Below, piece after piece: positions 29,664-38,824 of a stretch of DNA of 64,000 nucleotides; position 1 is the stretch's first letter, and each line of letters starts with the position of its first letter. The DNA is from Bacillus massiliglaciei. GTDB lineage: Bacteria; Bacillota; Bacilli; Bacillales; DSM-1321. The DNA lies in assembly GCF_900098925.1 (NCBI RefSeq), contig NZ_LT622358.1, forward strand, positions 118,187 to 182,186, written 5' to 3'. The position numbers and the translations under genes are program-made. The notes under the pieces were generated by a model, which was given only the letters and a program-made list of their open reading frames with translations, searched no databases and was not told the origin of the DNA.

Positions 29664-31848
29664 ACCAGATTTTTCACGGGTCAAGCCGGTGAATCCAGAA
29701 TCCGCCGAATCGGCCGGACAATGGAAAAAGCAGGCTGAGGCCGCAGCTGGCAAAAACATAGAAGAACTTTTATTTGAGACAAATGAACAAATAACATTAA
29801 AGCCGGTGTATGCGGAGGAGGACATCCAAAACCTGGAGCATATGGACAGTCTCCCCGGCATTGCCCCTTTCACGAGAGGGCCCTATCCGTCAATGTATGT
29901 GAACCGTCCATGGACGGTCCGGCAATATGCAGGCTTCTCAACGGCTGAAGAATCAAATGCTTTTTACCGCCGAAACTTGGCAATGGGCCAGAAGGGTCTT
30001 TCTGTCGCTTTTGATCTTGCCACCCACAGGGGCTATGATTCCGATCACCCGCGTGTTGTCGGCGATGTAGGAAAGGCAGGAGTAGCCATAGATTCCATCT
30101 TGGATATGAAGGTTTTATTCGATGGAATACCGCTGGATCAGATGTCTGTATCCATGACCATGAACGGTGCAGTCCTGCCGGTATTAGCCTTCTATATTGT
30201 TACCGCAGAAGAGCAGGGAGTTACTCAGGATCAACTCTCAGGTACCATCCAAAATGATATTTTAAAAGAATACATGGTTCGCAATACGTATATTTATCCG
30301 CCGGAGATGTCTATGAAAATCATCGCAGATATCTTTGAATATACATCTAAATATATGCCGAAGTTCAACAGCATTTCCATATCGGGCTATCATATGCAGG
30401 AAGCCGGAGCACCTGCTGATATAGAGCTGGCCTATACGCTTGCAGACGGGCTGGAATATGTCCGGACTGGATTGAAGGCAGGAATGGATATTGACAGGTT
30501 TGCCCCGCGGCTGTCATTTTTCTGGGCCATTGGGATGAATTATTTTATGGAAGTGGCCAAAATGAGGGCCGGTCGCTTTATTTGGGCGAAATTGATGAAG
30601 CAGTTCCATCCGGAGAATCCGAAGGCACTGGCACTGAGGACTCATTCTCAAACCTCCGGCTGGAGTTTATCCGAGCAGGACCCGTTCAATAATGTAACAA
30701 GAACATTGATCGAGGCTCATGCCGCTGCATTAGGCCATACCCAGTCTCTCCATACGAACGCTCTTGATGAAGCGATCGCTCTGCCGACAGACTTTTCCGC
30801 AAGAATAGCAAGAAATACACAGCTTTATCTTCAAGAAGAAACAAATATCACGAAGGTCATTGATCCATGGGGCGGTTCTTATTATGTAGAGGCCCTTACA
30901 AATGAGCTGATAGAGCGGGCATGGGATCACTTAGAAGAAATTGAAAGCTTGGGCGGCATGGCGAAAGCGATTGAAACGGGCATCCCGAAAATGAGAATTG
31001 AAGAAGCGGCTGCCAAACGGCAGGCAAAAATAGATTCTGGAGAAGAAATCATCGTAGGTGTGAATCAATACCGTCTCGATAAAGAAGATCCAATCGAGAT
31101 TTTGGAAATTGATAATACCGCAGTAAGGCAAAGTCAGCTGAAACGGCTGGAATTGCTGAAATCCAACCGCAATCAGGAGCAGGTGGATGCTGCATTGCTT
31201 GCCATAACGGAAGCGGCGAAAAGCGGGGAGGGGAACCTGCTGGAGCTTGCTGTAACGGCTGCCCGTGTGCGCGCTTCGCTCGGTGAGATTTCTCAGGCAA
31301 TTGAAGAAGCCGCAGGAAGACATAAGGCAGCCATCCGCTCTGTCAGCGGCATCTACAGCTCTGCCTATTCGAAAGAGGATGAAATCAACGAAGTCCTCCA
31401 GCTGACAGAAGAATTCTTTGAAAACGAAGGAAGAAGACCGCGGCTTTTAATGGCGAAGATGGGGCAGGACGGCCATGACCGCGGTGCCAAAGTTGTCGGA
31501 ACGGCATTTGCCGATTTAGGCTATGATGTAGATATCGGCCCATTATTCCAAACGCCGGAGGAAACCGCCCTTCAAGCAGTTGAAAACGATGTTCACGCAG
31601 TTGGGATGAGTTCGCTTGCTGCAGGGCATAAAACCCTGCTTCCGCAGCTTGCTGCCGAGCTGAAGAAATTAGGAAGAGAAGATATTGTTATCATTGTAGG
31701 CGGCGTGATTCCCGCTCAGGATTATGAATATCTTCTCAATAACGGAGCCTCAGCTATATTTGGGCCCGGCACCGTTATTCCGCAGGCAGCAAAAAAAGTG
31801 CTGAAGGAAATCTATAATCGGCTTGGGTACGAGGAAGTGACGAAATAA
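29656..31848 (+). CDS. mutB: Methylmalonyl-CoA mutase large (alpha) subunit
   Basis: Adenosylcobalamin-dependent enzyme that converts methylmalonyl-CoA to succinyl-CoA. The 730 residues consist of a TIM barrel (begins about 45, with TRGPYPSMY and the [13 protein letters not shown] active-site segment near 360) and a C-terminal B12 domain containing [12 protein letters not shown], with the cobalt-ligand His at about 607, then SSLAAGH and VGGVIP. ATG 29656 inside the mutA end is taken as start, rather than GTG 29650. meaB overlaps by one base. Confidence 0.96.
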   Translation: MNKPDFSRVKPVNPESAESAGQWKKQAEAAAGKNIEELLFETNEQITLKPVYAEEDIQNLEHMDSLPGIAPFTRGPYPSMYVNRPWTVRQYAGFSTAEESNAFYRRNLAMGQKGLSVAFDLATHRGYDSDHPRVVGDVGKAGVAIDSILDMKVLFDGIPLDQMSVSMTMNGAVLPVLAFYIVTAEEQGVTQDQLSGTIQNDILKEYMVRNTYIYPPEMSMKIIADIFEYTSKYMPKFNSISISGYHMQEAGAPADIELAYTLADGLEYVRTGLKAGMDIDRFAPRLSFFWAIGMNYFMEVAKMRAGRFIWAKLMKQFHPENPKALALRTHSQTSGWSLSEQDPFNNVTRTLIEAHAAALGHTQSLHTNALDEAIALPTDFSARIARNTQLYLQEETNITKVIDPWGGSYYVEALTNELIERAWDHLEEIESLGGMAKAIETGIPKMRIEEAAAKRQAKIDSGEEIIVGVNQYRLDKEDPIEILEIDNTAVRQSQLKRLELLKSNRNQEQVDAALLAITEAAKSGEGNLLELAVTAARVRASLGEISQAIEEAAGRHKAAIRSVSGIYSSAYSKEDEINEVLQLTEEFFENEGRRPRLLMAKMGQDGHDRGAKVVGTAFADLGYDVDIGPLFQTPEETALQAVENDVHAVGMSSLAAGHKTLLPQLAAELKKLGREDIVIIVGGVIPAQDYEYLLNNGASAIFGPGTVIPQAAKKVLKEIYNRLGYEEVTK

Positions 31849-32951
31849 TGGAGGAAGGCAAAAGAAGAGATGAGGTCCATTCCCGCTCAGATAATGGCGG
31901 TTTTGCATCTTCCCTAAAGAAAGATTCGGAACATCCAGCTGGAAGGTTTGTGAAGAAAAAGGAATCAGAAGTCTCCATCGCGGAATTAAAAGAGGGAATT
32001 CTGATGGGAGACAGGGCAAAGCTGGCTAAAGGAATCACATTAGTCGAGAGCAATGCCGTCCGCCATTTTGAACAGGCTCAGCTACTTCTTCAGGCTCTTC
32101 TTCCTCATACGGGCAGCTCGATCAGGATTGGCATTTCAGGGGTTCCGGGAGCCGGCAAAAGTACTTTTATTGAGGCATTTGGCATGTACTTATGCGATCT
32201 CGGTTTCAAAGTTGCCGTTTTGGCTGTCGATCCCAGCTCGGCCATTACCGGCGGGAGCATCCTTGGGGATAAGACAAGGATGGAGGAACTGGCAAGGAAT
32301 CCGCATGCTTTCATCAGGCCGTCTCCATCGGAGGGAACACTCGGGGGTGTGCACCGAAAAACAAGGGAAACGATGCTTTTATGTGAGGCCGCCGGGTTTG
32401 ATGTTATTTTAGTGGAAACAGTAGGGGTAGGCCAAAGCGAGGGAATCGTCCGCAGTATGGTGGATTTTTTCATGCTGCTTGTTCTTACGGGAGCCGGGGA
32501 TGAATTGCAGGGAATGAAGAAGGGGATCATGGAGCTCGTGGACGGAGTGATTGTCCATAAAGCAGACGGTGAAAACCTGCCGCTGGCTATGAAAACAAAA
32601 TCGGATTACAGCAGGATTCTCCATTTCCTGCAGCCGGCTACAAAGGGCTGGGAAGCTAAAGCACATATTTGTTCCTCGATGACCGGATCTGGTATAAAAG
32701 AAATTTGGGAAGAACTGCTGCATTTTTCTGAAGCAACAAAAGAATCCGGTGTATTTCAGGACCGGCGGAGGCAGCAGCTGAAGGAATGGATGCACACATT
32801 GATTCATCACCAGCTGCAGCAGCTGTTTTATAAAGATGAGACAGTCGGGAGTGTTCTTCCAAGGCTGGAAAATGAAGTGATGGCAGGAACCAAGCCGGTA
32901 ACACAAGCCGTGACAGAAGCCTTTGACCAATTTTGGCAGTCGAAGAAATAA
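31848..32951 (+). CDS. meaB: Methylmalonyl-CoA mutase chaperone GTPase MeaB
   Basis: P-loop GTPase of the MeaB/ArgK family that loads and protects the cobalamin of methylmalonyl-CoA mutase. The 367 residues have Walker A in ISGVPGAGKSTFIE (about 96-110), the ETVGVGQSE switch near 190 and the base-specificity HKADGEN near 240, and a C-terminal dimerisation region. It starts inside the mutB stop (TAATG), so the three genes form one translationally coupled unit. Confidence 0.95.
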   Translation: MEEGKRRDEVHSRSDNGGFASSLKKDSEHPAGRFVKKKESEVSIAELKEGILMGDRAKLAKGITLVESNAVRHFEQAQLLLQALLPHTGSSIRIGISGVPGAGKSTFIEAFGMYLCDLGFKVAVLAVDPSSAITGGSILGDKTRMEELARNPHAFIRPSPSEGTLGGVHRKTRETMLLCEAAGFDVILVETVGVGQSEGIVRSMVDFFMLLVLTGAGDELQGMKKGIMELVDGVIVHKADGENLPLAMKTKSDYSRILHFLQPATKGWEAKAHICSSMTGSGIKEIWEELLHFSEATKESGVFQDRRRQQLKEWMHTLIHHQLQQLFYKDETVGSVLPRLENEVMAGTKPVTQAVTEAFDQFWQSKK

Positions 32952-32958
32952 GCATACA

Positions 32959-33006
32959 AAAAGGGGCCGGTAAAAGGAAATTCTCCTTTTTGTAACCGGC
33001 CCTTTA
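32959..33006 (+). terminator. Terminator of mutA-mutB-meaB
   Basis: AAGGGGCCGGT pairs with AACCGGCCCTTT; an AAAAGGA/TCCTTTT hairpin lies inside the loop. The 3' T run is short. Confidence 0.75.
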
Positions 33007-33100
33007 TTAGGGAGTTAGAGGTATGGATCTAGATGTTACGGAATATATTCCCTTTTTGTGCCGGGTTAAACATTTTTCTCCTGAAGTCCGGGTAAATTAA

Positions 33101-33129
33101 TTGAATCGCAGGAAATCAATTGATATGAT
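33101..33129 (+). promoter_or_regulatory. Promoter of brxB
   Basis: TTGAAT (33101-33106), 17 bases, TATGAT (33124-33129) with an extended -10 TG at 33121-33122. Confidence 0.65.
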
Positions 33130-33166
33130 AGTCTTGCAAGAGATTAAACGGAAGGGGCAATGAACA

Positions 33167-33604
33167 ATGGGCATGGATTTTAACTTTTTAATGAATGATG
33201 TTGTGAAAACAGCTCGTGATGAAATTACGGCTGCCGGATATACAGAATTAAAGACAGCTGAAGAAGTAGATGAGACATTGCAGCAAAAGGGAACAACGCT
33301 TGTAATGGTCAATTCTGTATGCGGCTGTGCCGGAGGGATTGCAAGACCGGCTGCAGCGCATGCCATTCATAACGATAAGCGTCCAGACAGACTTGTTACC
33401 GTATTTGCCGGTCAAGATAAGGAAGCTACAGGCAGAGCGCGTGAATATTTTGAAGGATATCCGCCATCCTCTCCATCCTTTGCGCTGTTAAAGGACGGGA
33501 AAATCATCAAGATGGTTGAACGGCATGAAATCGAAGGCCATCATCCTATGGCGGTCATTGAAAAGCTGCAAGGCTATTTCGATGAGTATTGTGAAGAAGT
33601 ATAA
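33167..33604 (+). CDS. brxB: Bacilliredoxin BrxB
   Basis: A 145-residue thioredoxin-fold protein that removes bacillithiol from mixed disulfides on proteins. The CGC active site (Cys52, Cys54) sits in [16 protein letters not shown], and the C-terminal [12 protein letters not shown] is typical of BrxA/BrxB. The position behind the bkd/mut region matches yqiW of B. subtilis. It is a monocistronic unit with its own promoter and terminator. Confidence 0.95.
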   Translation: MGMDFNFLMNDVVKTARDEITAAGYTELKTAEEVDETLQQKGTTLVMVNSVCGCAGGIARPAAAHAIHNDKRPDRLVTVFAGQDKEATGRAREYFEGYPPSSPSFALLKDGKIIKMVERHEIEGHHPMAVIEKLQGYFDEYCEEV

Positions 33605-33652
33605 GAATTGATCTGACAGTGCCCCTGGTAAGCGCTGTTTCAGCATTCGGCA

Positions 33653-33683
33653 AAAAGCACCGAGTTTTCTCGGTGCTTTTTTT
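33653..33683 (+). terminator. Terminator after brxB
   Basis: A 12-bp stem, AAAAGCACCGAG / CTCGGTGCTTTT, with a TTTT loop and a T run. Confidence 0.93.
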
Positions 33684-34113
33684 GCTGTTGTGCGCTGAAA
33701 AGCATGAAGGGCTTCAGTCAATCTTTATCTTAATTTTCGTTTTTTATTCACGGAAAATGTGAGGATGATGCAAGGAGTAAGACCGGCACAGCCCATAATT
33801 GCCCGGTGAATAACTTCCATCCTGCTGTGTTATAGCCTGGAGTGGCTGGCATGCACACACAAACGAGACAAACAAGTAATTAGACCAATGTCGGGAAAAC
33901 CAACTTCATTTTAGTGGTTCCCCTCTCTTGATAACGATACTATATGGAACCGACTTTTATATATTCAGAATTATAAGACTTTAAGATTATTTATAAATAT
34001 TATTGCATAATTATAAGTGTGTGTTAAAATACATATTGTTGTATAGTTATTCGTTTAGTCATTCTATATTATACTATTTTAAAATAAAAACGCAAATGCA
34101 TGGGGGAATAGAT
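33684..34113 (+). other. Intergenic region and promoter upstream of the artP-type gene
   Basis: About 430 bases, very AT-rich in the last 150. A promoter-like TTGCAT (34003-34008), 16 bases, TAAAAT (34025-34030) with extended -10 TG is present. An imperfect hairpin, GGGAA-ACC with GGTTCCC (33893-33921), lies further up. I looked for ArgR boxes because this transporter is AhrC-regulated in B. subtilis; AT-rich partial matches around 33990-34060 exist but none is convincing. Confidence 0.4.
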
Positions 34114-34917
34114 ATGAAAATGAAAAAGAAGCTGGGCTTATTACTTACGAGTGTTGTGATGGCAGGGAGTTTGGCAGCCTGCGGAAATTCAGGAGAAAAG
34201 GAAGGATCAGGAAGCTCTGCTGATAAAAAAGTTCTTACTGTCGGGACTTCGGCTGACTATAAACCATTTGAATATGTGGAAACAGCTTCAAGTGAAGAAA
34301 TTATCGGCTTTGACATTGATATTATTAAAAAAATCGGCAAAGATCTAGGATATCAAGTACAAGTAAAAGATATTGATTTTAATAGTTTGATTCCGGCATT
34401 GGAGAATGGAACAGTAGATGTTGTTATTTCGAGTATGACTCCTACTCCTGAAAGGGAAAAAACGGTTGATTTCAGTGACATTTACTATGAAGCTGAGAAT
34501 ATGATCGTTGCGAAAAAAGACAGCAATATTAAAACAATAGAGGATTTAGAAGGAAAGAACGTTGGGGTACAGCTTGCCTCGATTCAAGAGGAATTGGCAA
34601 ATGATATCGCCAAAAAAGAAAAAATTGATTTTGAAGCGAAAAAGCTTAATCGAATACCTGAAATTTTCCAGGAAATCGCAGCAGGCCGTTTCGATGCAGC
34701 GATTATTGAGGATACAGTAGCCAAGGGATACCTTGAAGACAATAAGGACCTGGCGGGATTTGAGATCGATAATGGAGACGAAAAGACTGGGACAGCCATT
34801 GCCTTTGAAAAGGGAAGCAGCCTGACAGATGATTTCAATAAAGAATTGAAGAAGATGAAAGACAGCGGTGAATTAGATAAGCTGATTGTGAAGTGGTTTG
34901 ACGGAGAAACGAAATAA
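34114..34917 (+). CDS. artP: Amino acid ABC transporter substrate-binding lipoprotein (arginine type)
   Basis: Extracellular binding protein of the polar amino acid family (SBP_bac_3), anchored by a lipid on Cys22 in the lipobox SLAAC. The 267 residues include ADYKPFEYV and GFDIDIIKKIGKDLG near 50-75 and the ALENGTVDVVISSMTPTPEREKTVDFS ligand-site region near 100. GGGGGAATAG precedes ATG 34114; the frame stays open further up but without a ribosome site. The gene set equals yqiX-yqiY-yqiZ (artPQM) of B. subtilis, so arginine is the likely substrate. Confidence 0.9.
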   Translation: MKMKKKLGLLLTSVVMAGSLAACGNSGEKEGSGSSADKKVLTVGTSADYKPFEYVETASSEEIIGFDIDIIKKIGKDLGYQVQVKDIDFNSLIPALENGTVDVVISSMTPTPEREKTVDFSDIYYEAENMIVAKKDSNIKTIEDLEGKNVGVQLASIQEELANDIAKKEKIDFEAKKLNRIPEIFQEIAAGRFDAAIIEDTVAKGYLEDNKDLAGFEIDNGDEKTGTAIAFEKGSSLTDDFNKELKKMKDSGELDKLIVKWFDGETK

Positions 34918-34931
34918 AAAATGTGCAGAGG

Positions 34932-34989
34932 AAAACGTTCAGAGACCTGAGTGCCTTCTGAACGTTTTTTCCTTCTGAACATCAGAAGG
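34932..34989 (+). terminator. Terminator/attenuator between artP and artQ with competing hairpins
   Basis: A stem AAAACGTTCAGA / TCTGAACGTTTT (34932-34968) with TTTTTT forms a terminator. A second perfect hairpin CCTTCTGA-ACA-TCAGAAGG follows (34971-34989). The word CCTTCTGAAC occurs twice (34954 and 34971), so TCAGAAGG can instead pair with the first copy and break the terminator stem. Confidence 0.6.
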
Positions 34990-35037
34990 CTATTGGAGTA
35001 GCCGACAGAATTTGAACAAACAGAAAGGATGAGTCCT

Positions 35038-35697
35038 GTGAATCTGGATTTTGAAAGAATCCTGCCGTCCCTGCCTTTTATTCTGGAAGGGATTCCGACG
35101 ACTCTGAAAATAGTCGGAATCGCGGCAGTTATGGGGTTTGTACTCGGTATTATACTGGCCTTATTCAAAATCAGCAGAATAAAGCCATTGAATTGGCTGG
35201 CTGATTTTTATACATCCATTTTTCGCGGTACGCCGCTAGTCTTGCAGCTGATGCTGATCTATTTCGGCTCTCCGCAAATATTAGGGATACAGATTGAAGC
35301 TTTTGAAGCAGCGTTCCTGTCATTCGGCTTGAACTCTGCAGCTTATATTTCAGAAATCATTCGGGCGGGAATTAATGCAGTGGATAAAGGACAGCGTGAA
35401 GCGTCCCTTGCCCTTGGTGTACCCTATCACAGTATGATGCTTAATATCATCCTGCCGCAGGCGATTAAGAATATCCTGCCTTCGTTAATGAACGAATTGA
35501 TCAGCCTGACGAAGGAGTCAGCTGTGGTAACGATTATCGGCCTAAGTGATATTATGAGAAGAGCTTATATCGTCGGCGGAGAGACCTATAAGTTTTTTGA
35601 ACCGATTTTGTTTGCCGGATTCATTTATTATGTGATGGTCATGATATTAACCGTACTCGGAAAAGTGCTTGAAAGGAGAATGAGGCGAAGTGATTAA
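35038..35697 (+). CDS. artQ: Amino acid ABC transporter permease (arginine type)
   Basis: A 219-residue inner membrane protein of the HisMQ type with about five membrane helices and the EAA loop ([24 protein letters not shown], about 121-144). GTG 35038 is preferred: AAAGGA lies 8 bases upstream and relatives start MNLDF. An ATG at 35029 directly abuts the ribosome site. It overlaps artM by 8 bases. Confidence 0.92.
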   Translation: MNLDFERILPSLPFILEGIPTTLKIVGIAAVMGFVLGIILALFKISRIKPLNWLADFYTSIFRGTPLVLQLMLIYFGSPQILGIQIEAFEAAFLSFGLNSAAYISEIIRAGINAVDKGQREASLALGVPYHSMMLNIILPQAIKNILPSLMNELISLTKESAVVTIIGLSDIMRRAYIVGGETYKFFEPILFAGFIYYVMVMILTVLGKVLERRMRRSD

Positions 35698-36412
35698 GAT
35701 AGAAAACCTTCATAAAAGCTTCGGCCGCCTTGAAGTGCTGAAGGGCATTTCCACTGAGGTGAAGGAAGGCGAAGTAGTTGCCATTATCGGACCGTCGGGA
35801 TCTGGAAAGTCAACCTTTCTCCGATGCATAAACATGCTGGAAAAGCCGACAGACGGTCATATTTGGATTAAAGACCAGGATGCAGCCGATAAAAAGACAA
35901 ATATTGTGAAAATCCGTGAAAATGTCGGAATGGTATTCCAGCACTTTCATCTGTTTCCGCATAAAACCGTACTGGAGAATCTGACTTATGCGCCGATGAA
36001 AGTCAAGAAGGTCTCCAAGGCTGAAGCAGAAAAACATGGGAGGGCCTTATTACAGAAAGTCGGTCTGGCTGATAAAGAGAAAGTTTATCCAACCCGGCTT
36101 TCCGGGGGGCAGAAGCAGCGTGTGGCTATAGCCCGTGCGCTTGCCATGAATCCGGAAGTGATGCTGTTTGATGAGCCGACATCTGCACTGGATCCAGAGA
36201 TGGTGAAAGAAGTTCTGGCTGTTATGAAAGATCTGGCGGTTTCAGGGATGACGATGATGATTGTGACGCATGAAATGGGATTTGCCAGAGAAGTAGCGGA
36301 TCGTGTGCTTTTCCTTGACGGCGGCCTGCTGGTCGAAGATGCACCTCCTGAGGATTTCTTTTCCAGTCCAAAAACAGAGAGGGCGAAGCTTTTTCTTGAA
36401 AAAGTTCTTTAA
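35690..36412 (+). CDS. artM: Amino acid ABC transporter ATP-binding protein (arginine type)
   Basis: ATPase of the polar amino acid importer. The 240 residues show Walker [10 protein letters not shown] near 37, the Q-loop VFQHFHLFP, the signature [16 protein letters not shown] near 140 and Walker [15 protein letters not shown] near 160, then the His switch in [10 protein letters not shown]. It starts with GTG 35690 inside artQ, behind AAAGGAG. It closes the operon before a terminator. Confidence 0.94.
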   Translation: MIKIENLHKSFGRLEVLKGISTEVKEGEVVAIIGPSGSGKSTFLRCINMLEKPTDGHIWIKDQDAADKKTNIVKIRENVGMVFQHFHLFPHKTVLENLTYAPMKVKKVSKAEAEKHGRALLQKVGLADKEKVYPTRLSGGQKQRVAIARALAMNPEVMLFDEPTSALDPEMVKEVLAVMKDLAVSGMTMMIVTHEMGFAREVADRVLFLDGGLLVEDAPPEDFFSSPKTERAKLFLEKVL

Positions 36413-36436
36413 ATCCGTAAAATAAGCTATGATGAA

Positions 36437-36465
36437 AGAGTCCGGAATCCTCCGGACTCTTTTTT
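36437..36465 (+). terminator. Terminator after artM
   Basis: A 10-bp stem, AGAGTCCGGA / TCCGGACTCT, loop ATCC, followed by TTTTTT. Confidence 0.92.
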
Positions 36466-36598
36466 ATCCATTTATTCATTTGATATAAAATCTAAATCGT
36501 ATATATTTTACATAAAATTCAGTTAACTATTCTTTTGTTCTATTTCGAAATCAAGTATGATGAAAGGGAAGTCTTCTTATAAGAAGCAGGGTGCTTAT

Positions 36599-37582
36599 AT
36601 GTTTAAAATAGGTTATCGGACGATCAAAACGGCTGTGGGTACAGCAGTAGCCATCATCATTGCCCAGATGCTCCATTTAGAGAGTTTTCCGTCTGCAGGC
36701 ATTATTACGATATTGTGTATTCAAGTAACGAAGAAAAAATCACTGCGGGCCTCAGGGGCGCGTTTCGCAGCCTGTATGCTTGCGATTGCTCTTTCAAGCC
36801 TGATGTTTGAGTTCATTGCCTTCCATCCGATTGTCATTGGCTTGTTCCTTCTGATCTTCATTCCGATTACGGTAGCTCTAAAGATCAATGAAGGGATCGT
36901 CACAAGCAGTGTGATCCTGCTTCATCTCTATGCAGCCGGGAACATTACGTTTAAGCTTATTTTGAATGAAACACTCCTTATCACCGTCGGCATCGCCGTC
37001 GCTTTGCTCATGAATCTCTATATGCCGAGTGCTGAAAGAGTATTGATTGATTATCAGAAGCGAATCGAGGAAAACTTCCGTTTAATGCTGATGGGAATCG
37101 TTCATTATTTAAGGGATAACGACCACTCTTGGGACGGAAGGGAGATTATGGAGACCTCAAATCTGCTGAAAAGTGCCCGCCGGATTGCTTTCCGCGATAT
37201 AGAGAACCGTTTGTTGAGTGACGATGATTTGTATTATAGCTACTTTGAAATGAGGGAAGATCAATTTCAAATTATTGAAAGGATTCTTCCGTTAGTGACG
37301 AATATTCCGCAGGTAGTGAAACAGAGCGGAATGCTGGCTGAATTTATCGAAGAGCTGGCCAACAATGTTCATTTTCATAATACTGCCATCATTTATTTAA
37401 GGAAGCTTGAGAAGATGAGGCAGGTTTTTCAAGAAATGCCGCTGCCTGAGACGCGGACAGAATTTGAATCTAGGGCGGCTCTTGTACAGCTGATGAATGA
37501 AATGGAAGAGTATCTCCTTCTGAAGCATGCTTTCAAAGGCTATAATCCGCCGAATGAAAAGAAACGGGTCCGTTCAAACTAA
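36599..37582 (+). CDS. yqjA: Aromatic acid exporter family membrane protein
   Basis: A 327-residue protein with an N-terminal membrane half (four to five helices, about 8-150, of the DUF939 / ArAE_1 type) and a helical cytoplasmic C-terminal half. YRTIKTAVGTAVAI and GIITILCIQVTKKKSLRAS are close to B. subtilis YqjA. The substrate is unknown. I start at ATG 36599 (MFKIGYRT) as in relatives rather than the ATG 42 bases upstream. Confidence 0.85.
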   Translation: MFKIGYRTIKTAVGTAVAIIIAQMLHLESFPSAGIITILCIQVTKKKSLRASGARFAACMLAIALSSLMFEFIAFHPIVIGLFLLIFIPITVALKINEGIVTSSVILLHLYAAGNITFKLILNETLLITVGIAVALLMNLYMPSAERVLIDYQKRIEENFRLMLMGIVHYLRDNDHSWDGREIMETSNLLKSARRIAFRDIENRLLSDDDLYYSYFEMREDQFQIIERILPLVTNIPQVVKQSGMLAEFIEELANNVHFHNTAIIYLRKLEKMRQVFQEMPLPETRTEFESRAALVQLMNEMEEYLLLKHAFKGYNPPNEKKRVRSN

Positions 37583-37602
37583 GCTAAAAAAGGATGATCT
37601 GT

Positions 37603-38115
37603 TTGAAAGGTCCATTAGCTTTAGTGCTGGTTCTTTTTCTTTTCTTTGGAATCTCTGCCGCTCCTGCTGCTTCTGCAGATGAAGAGGTCTTTCTGATTGT
37701 CAATAAAGCCAATAATCAGTTGGCAGTTGCAGAGAACGGCAAAATTTTAGAAATTGTATCTGCAGGTACTGGCAAATCCAATGAAGATACGCCTGAAGGT
37801 GCTTTTACCATAAAAGTAAAGGCTGTTAACCCTTATTACAGAAACCGAGATATTGAGGGAGGAGATCCGGCCAATCCGCTTGGCACCCGCTGGATCGGTT
37901 TTGATGCGGAAGAGACGGATGGCCGGAGGTATGGAATTCATGGGACGAATCGGCCTGAATCCATTGGCAAGTATATGTCGAACGGCTGCATTCGACTCTT
38001 AAATGAGGATGTAGAGCGAATTTATGAGATGGTTCCCGTGGGGGGCCGCGTCTTTATCCTGTCATCTGATAAAAGCTTTGCGGCTCTTGCTAAGGATTTG
38101 AGCAATGTTCAATAA
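37603..38115 (+). CDS. yqjB: Secreted L,D-transpeptidase (YkuD domain)
   Basis: A 170-residue exported protein with a signal peptide (about 1-25, ending AAPAASADE) and a YkuD catalytic domain. The active-site set is visible: YGIHGTNRPESIG with His and SNGCIRLLNEDVERI with the catalytic Cys. Such enzymes make 3-3 cross-links in peptidoglycan or act in spore cortex. TTG 37603 lies 7 bases behind AAAGGATGA and is preferred to ATG 37594, which overlaps that site. The position equals yqjB. Confidence 0.85.
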   Translation: MKGPLALVLVLFLFFGISAAPAASADEEVFLIVNKANNQLAVAENGKILEIVSAGTGKSNEDTPEGAFTIKVKAVNPYYRNRDIEGGDPANPLGTRWIGFDAEETDGRRYGIHGTNRPESIGKYMSNGCIRLLNEDVERIYEMVPVGGRVFILSSDKSFAALAKDLSNVQ

Positions 38116-38141
38116 AAAAAGAAAGGCTGCGATGCCTTTCT
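38112..38141 (-). terminator. Terminator of prli42
   Basis: AGAAAGGC / GCCTTTCT stem (38120-38141). The T run (AATAAAAAAA on the plus strand at 38111-38119) lies on the minus-strand side, so it serves the leftward gene and may also stop yqjB weakly. Confidence 0.7.
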
Positions 38142-38181
38142 AATGGTTGGGAAAAGCTATTTTTTTAGAGTTCAGAAGCAC

Positions 38182-38277
38182 TTATAAAAGGAAAGCGATT
38201 CCTGAAAGCAGGGTAGTCAGCAGCATGGAAATAAGCATTAAATATATGACGAATTTTCTGATGTTTTTATTTTTCAT
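38182..38277 (-). CDS. prli42: Stressosome-associated mini-protein Prli42
   Basis: A 31-residue membrane mini-protein. It starts with a basic stretch (KNKNIRK) and continues as one hydrophobic helix ending SGIAFLL, which is the length and shape of Prli42, described in Listeria as a membrane anchor for the stressosome (established knowledge). A good ribosome site (AAGGAG) lies 5 bases before the ATG at 38277, and a promoter and terminator flank it. The call rests on pattern and context, since such a short protein gives little sequence evidence. Confidence 0.75.
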   Translation of the reverse strand: MKNKNIRKFVIYLMLISMLLTTLLSGIAFLL

Positions 38278-38310
38278 AACGATCTCCTTACACACATTTT
38301 CGATAGAATT

Positions 38311-38339
38311 ATTGTAACGTGTCCTTATAATAGAAACAA
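38311..38339 (-). promoter_or_regulatory. Promoter of prli42
   Basis: On the minus strand: TTGTTT (38339-38334), 17 bases, TACAAT (38316-38311). Confidence 0.6.
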
Positions 38340-38401
38340 GTTTTATATAGAATCCAGACATTTCATTTACGCGGTTGACTTAAAAAATGGGGGTCTTTGA
38401 T

Positions 38402-38824
38402 ATGATTAAAAGAATTGACCATATCGGTATTGCTGTGAAATCATTGGAGGAAGCCCTGCCGCTTTATACAGAAACTTTCATGTTCAGGCTGGAAGGGATG
38501 GAAACGGTCGAAAGCCAAGGCGTTAAGGTTGCTTTCGTTCAGGCGGGCAATGTTTGTCTTGAATTATTGGAAGCGCTGTCACCAAATAGCCCCATTGCTA
38601 AATTTATAGAAAAAAAGGGTGAAGGAGTCCACCATATCGCTTTGGGGGTAACGGGCATTGAAAATCGGATACAGGAAATAAAGCAATCCGGTCTCAGGAT
38701 GATTGATGAGAAGGCGAGGAAAGGCGCACATCATGCAGATGTAGCGTTTGTTCATCCAAAATCCACAGCAGGCATTTTATTTGAACTTTGCGAGAGGCCG
38801 GCAGGCGGGGAGGAATCGAAATGA
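38402..38824 (+). CDS. mce: Methylmalonyl-CoA epimerase
   Basis: Vicinal-oxygen-chelate fold enzyme that interconverts (S)- and (R)-methylmalonyl-CoA so that MutAB can use it. The 140 residues open with IKRIDHIGIAVKSLEEA, whose His is a metal ligand; EKKGEGVHHIALGV gives another His and FVHPKSTAGILFELCE the metal Glu. ATG 38402 has GGGGGTC 8 bases upstream; an ATG at 38387 overlaps that site. It overlaps yqjD (ATGA). Confidence 0.93.
   Translation: MIKRIDHIGIAVKSLEEALPLYTETFMFRLEGMETVESQGVKVAFVQAGNVCLELLEALSPNSPIAKFIEKKGEGVHHIALGVTGIENRIQEIKQSGLRMIDEKARKGAHHADVAFVHPKSTAGILFELCERPAGGEESK

Noticed and set aside
34003-34113. ArgR/AhrC operators upstream of the arginine-type transporter
   Set aside because: Only AT-rich partial matches; no clear pair of arg boxes.
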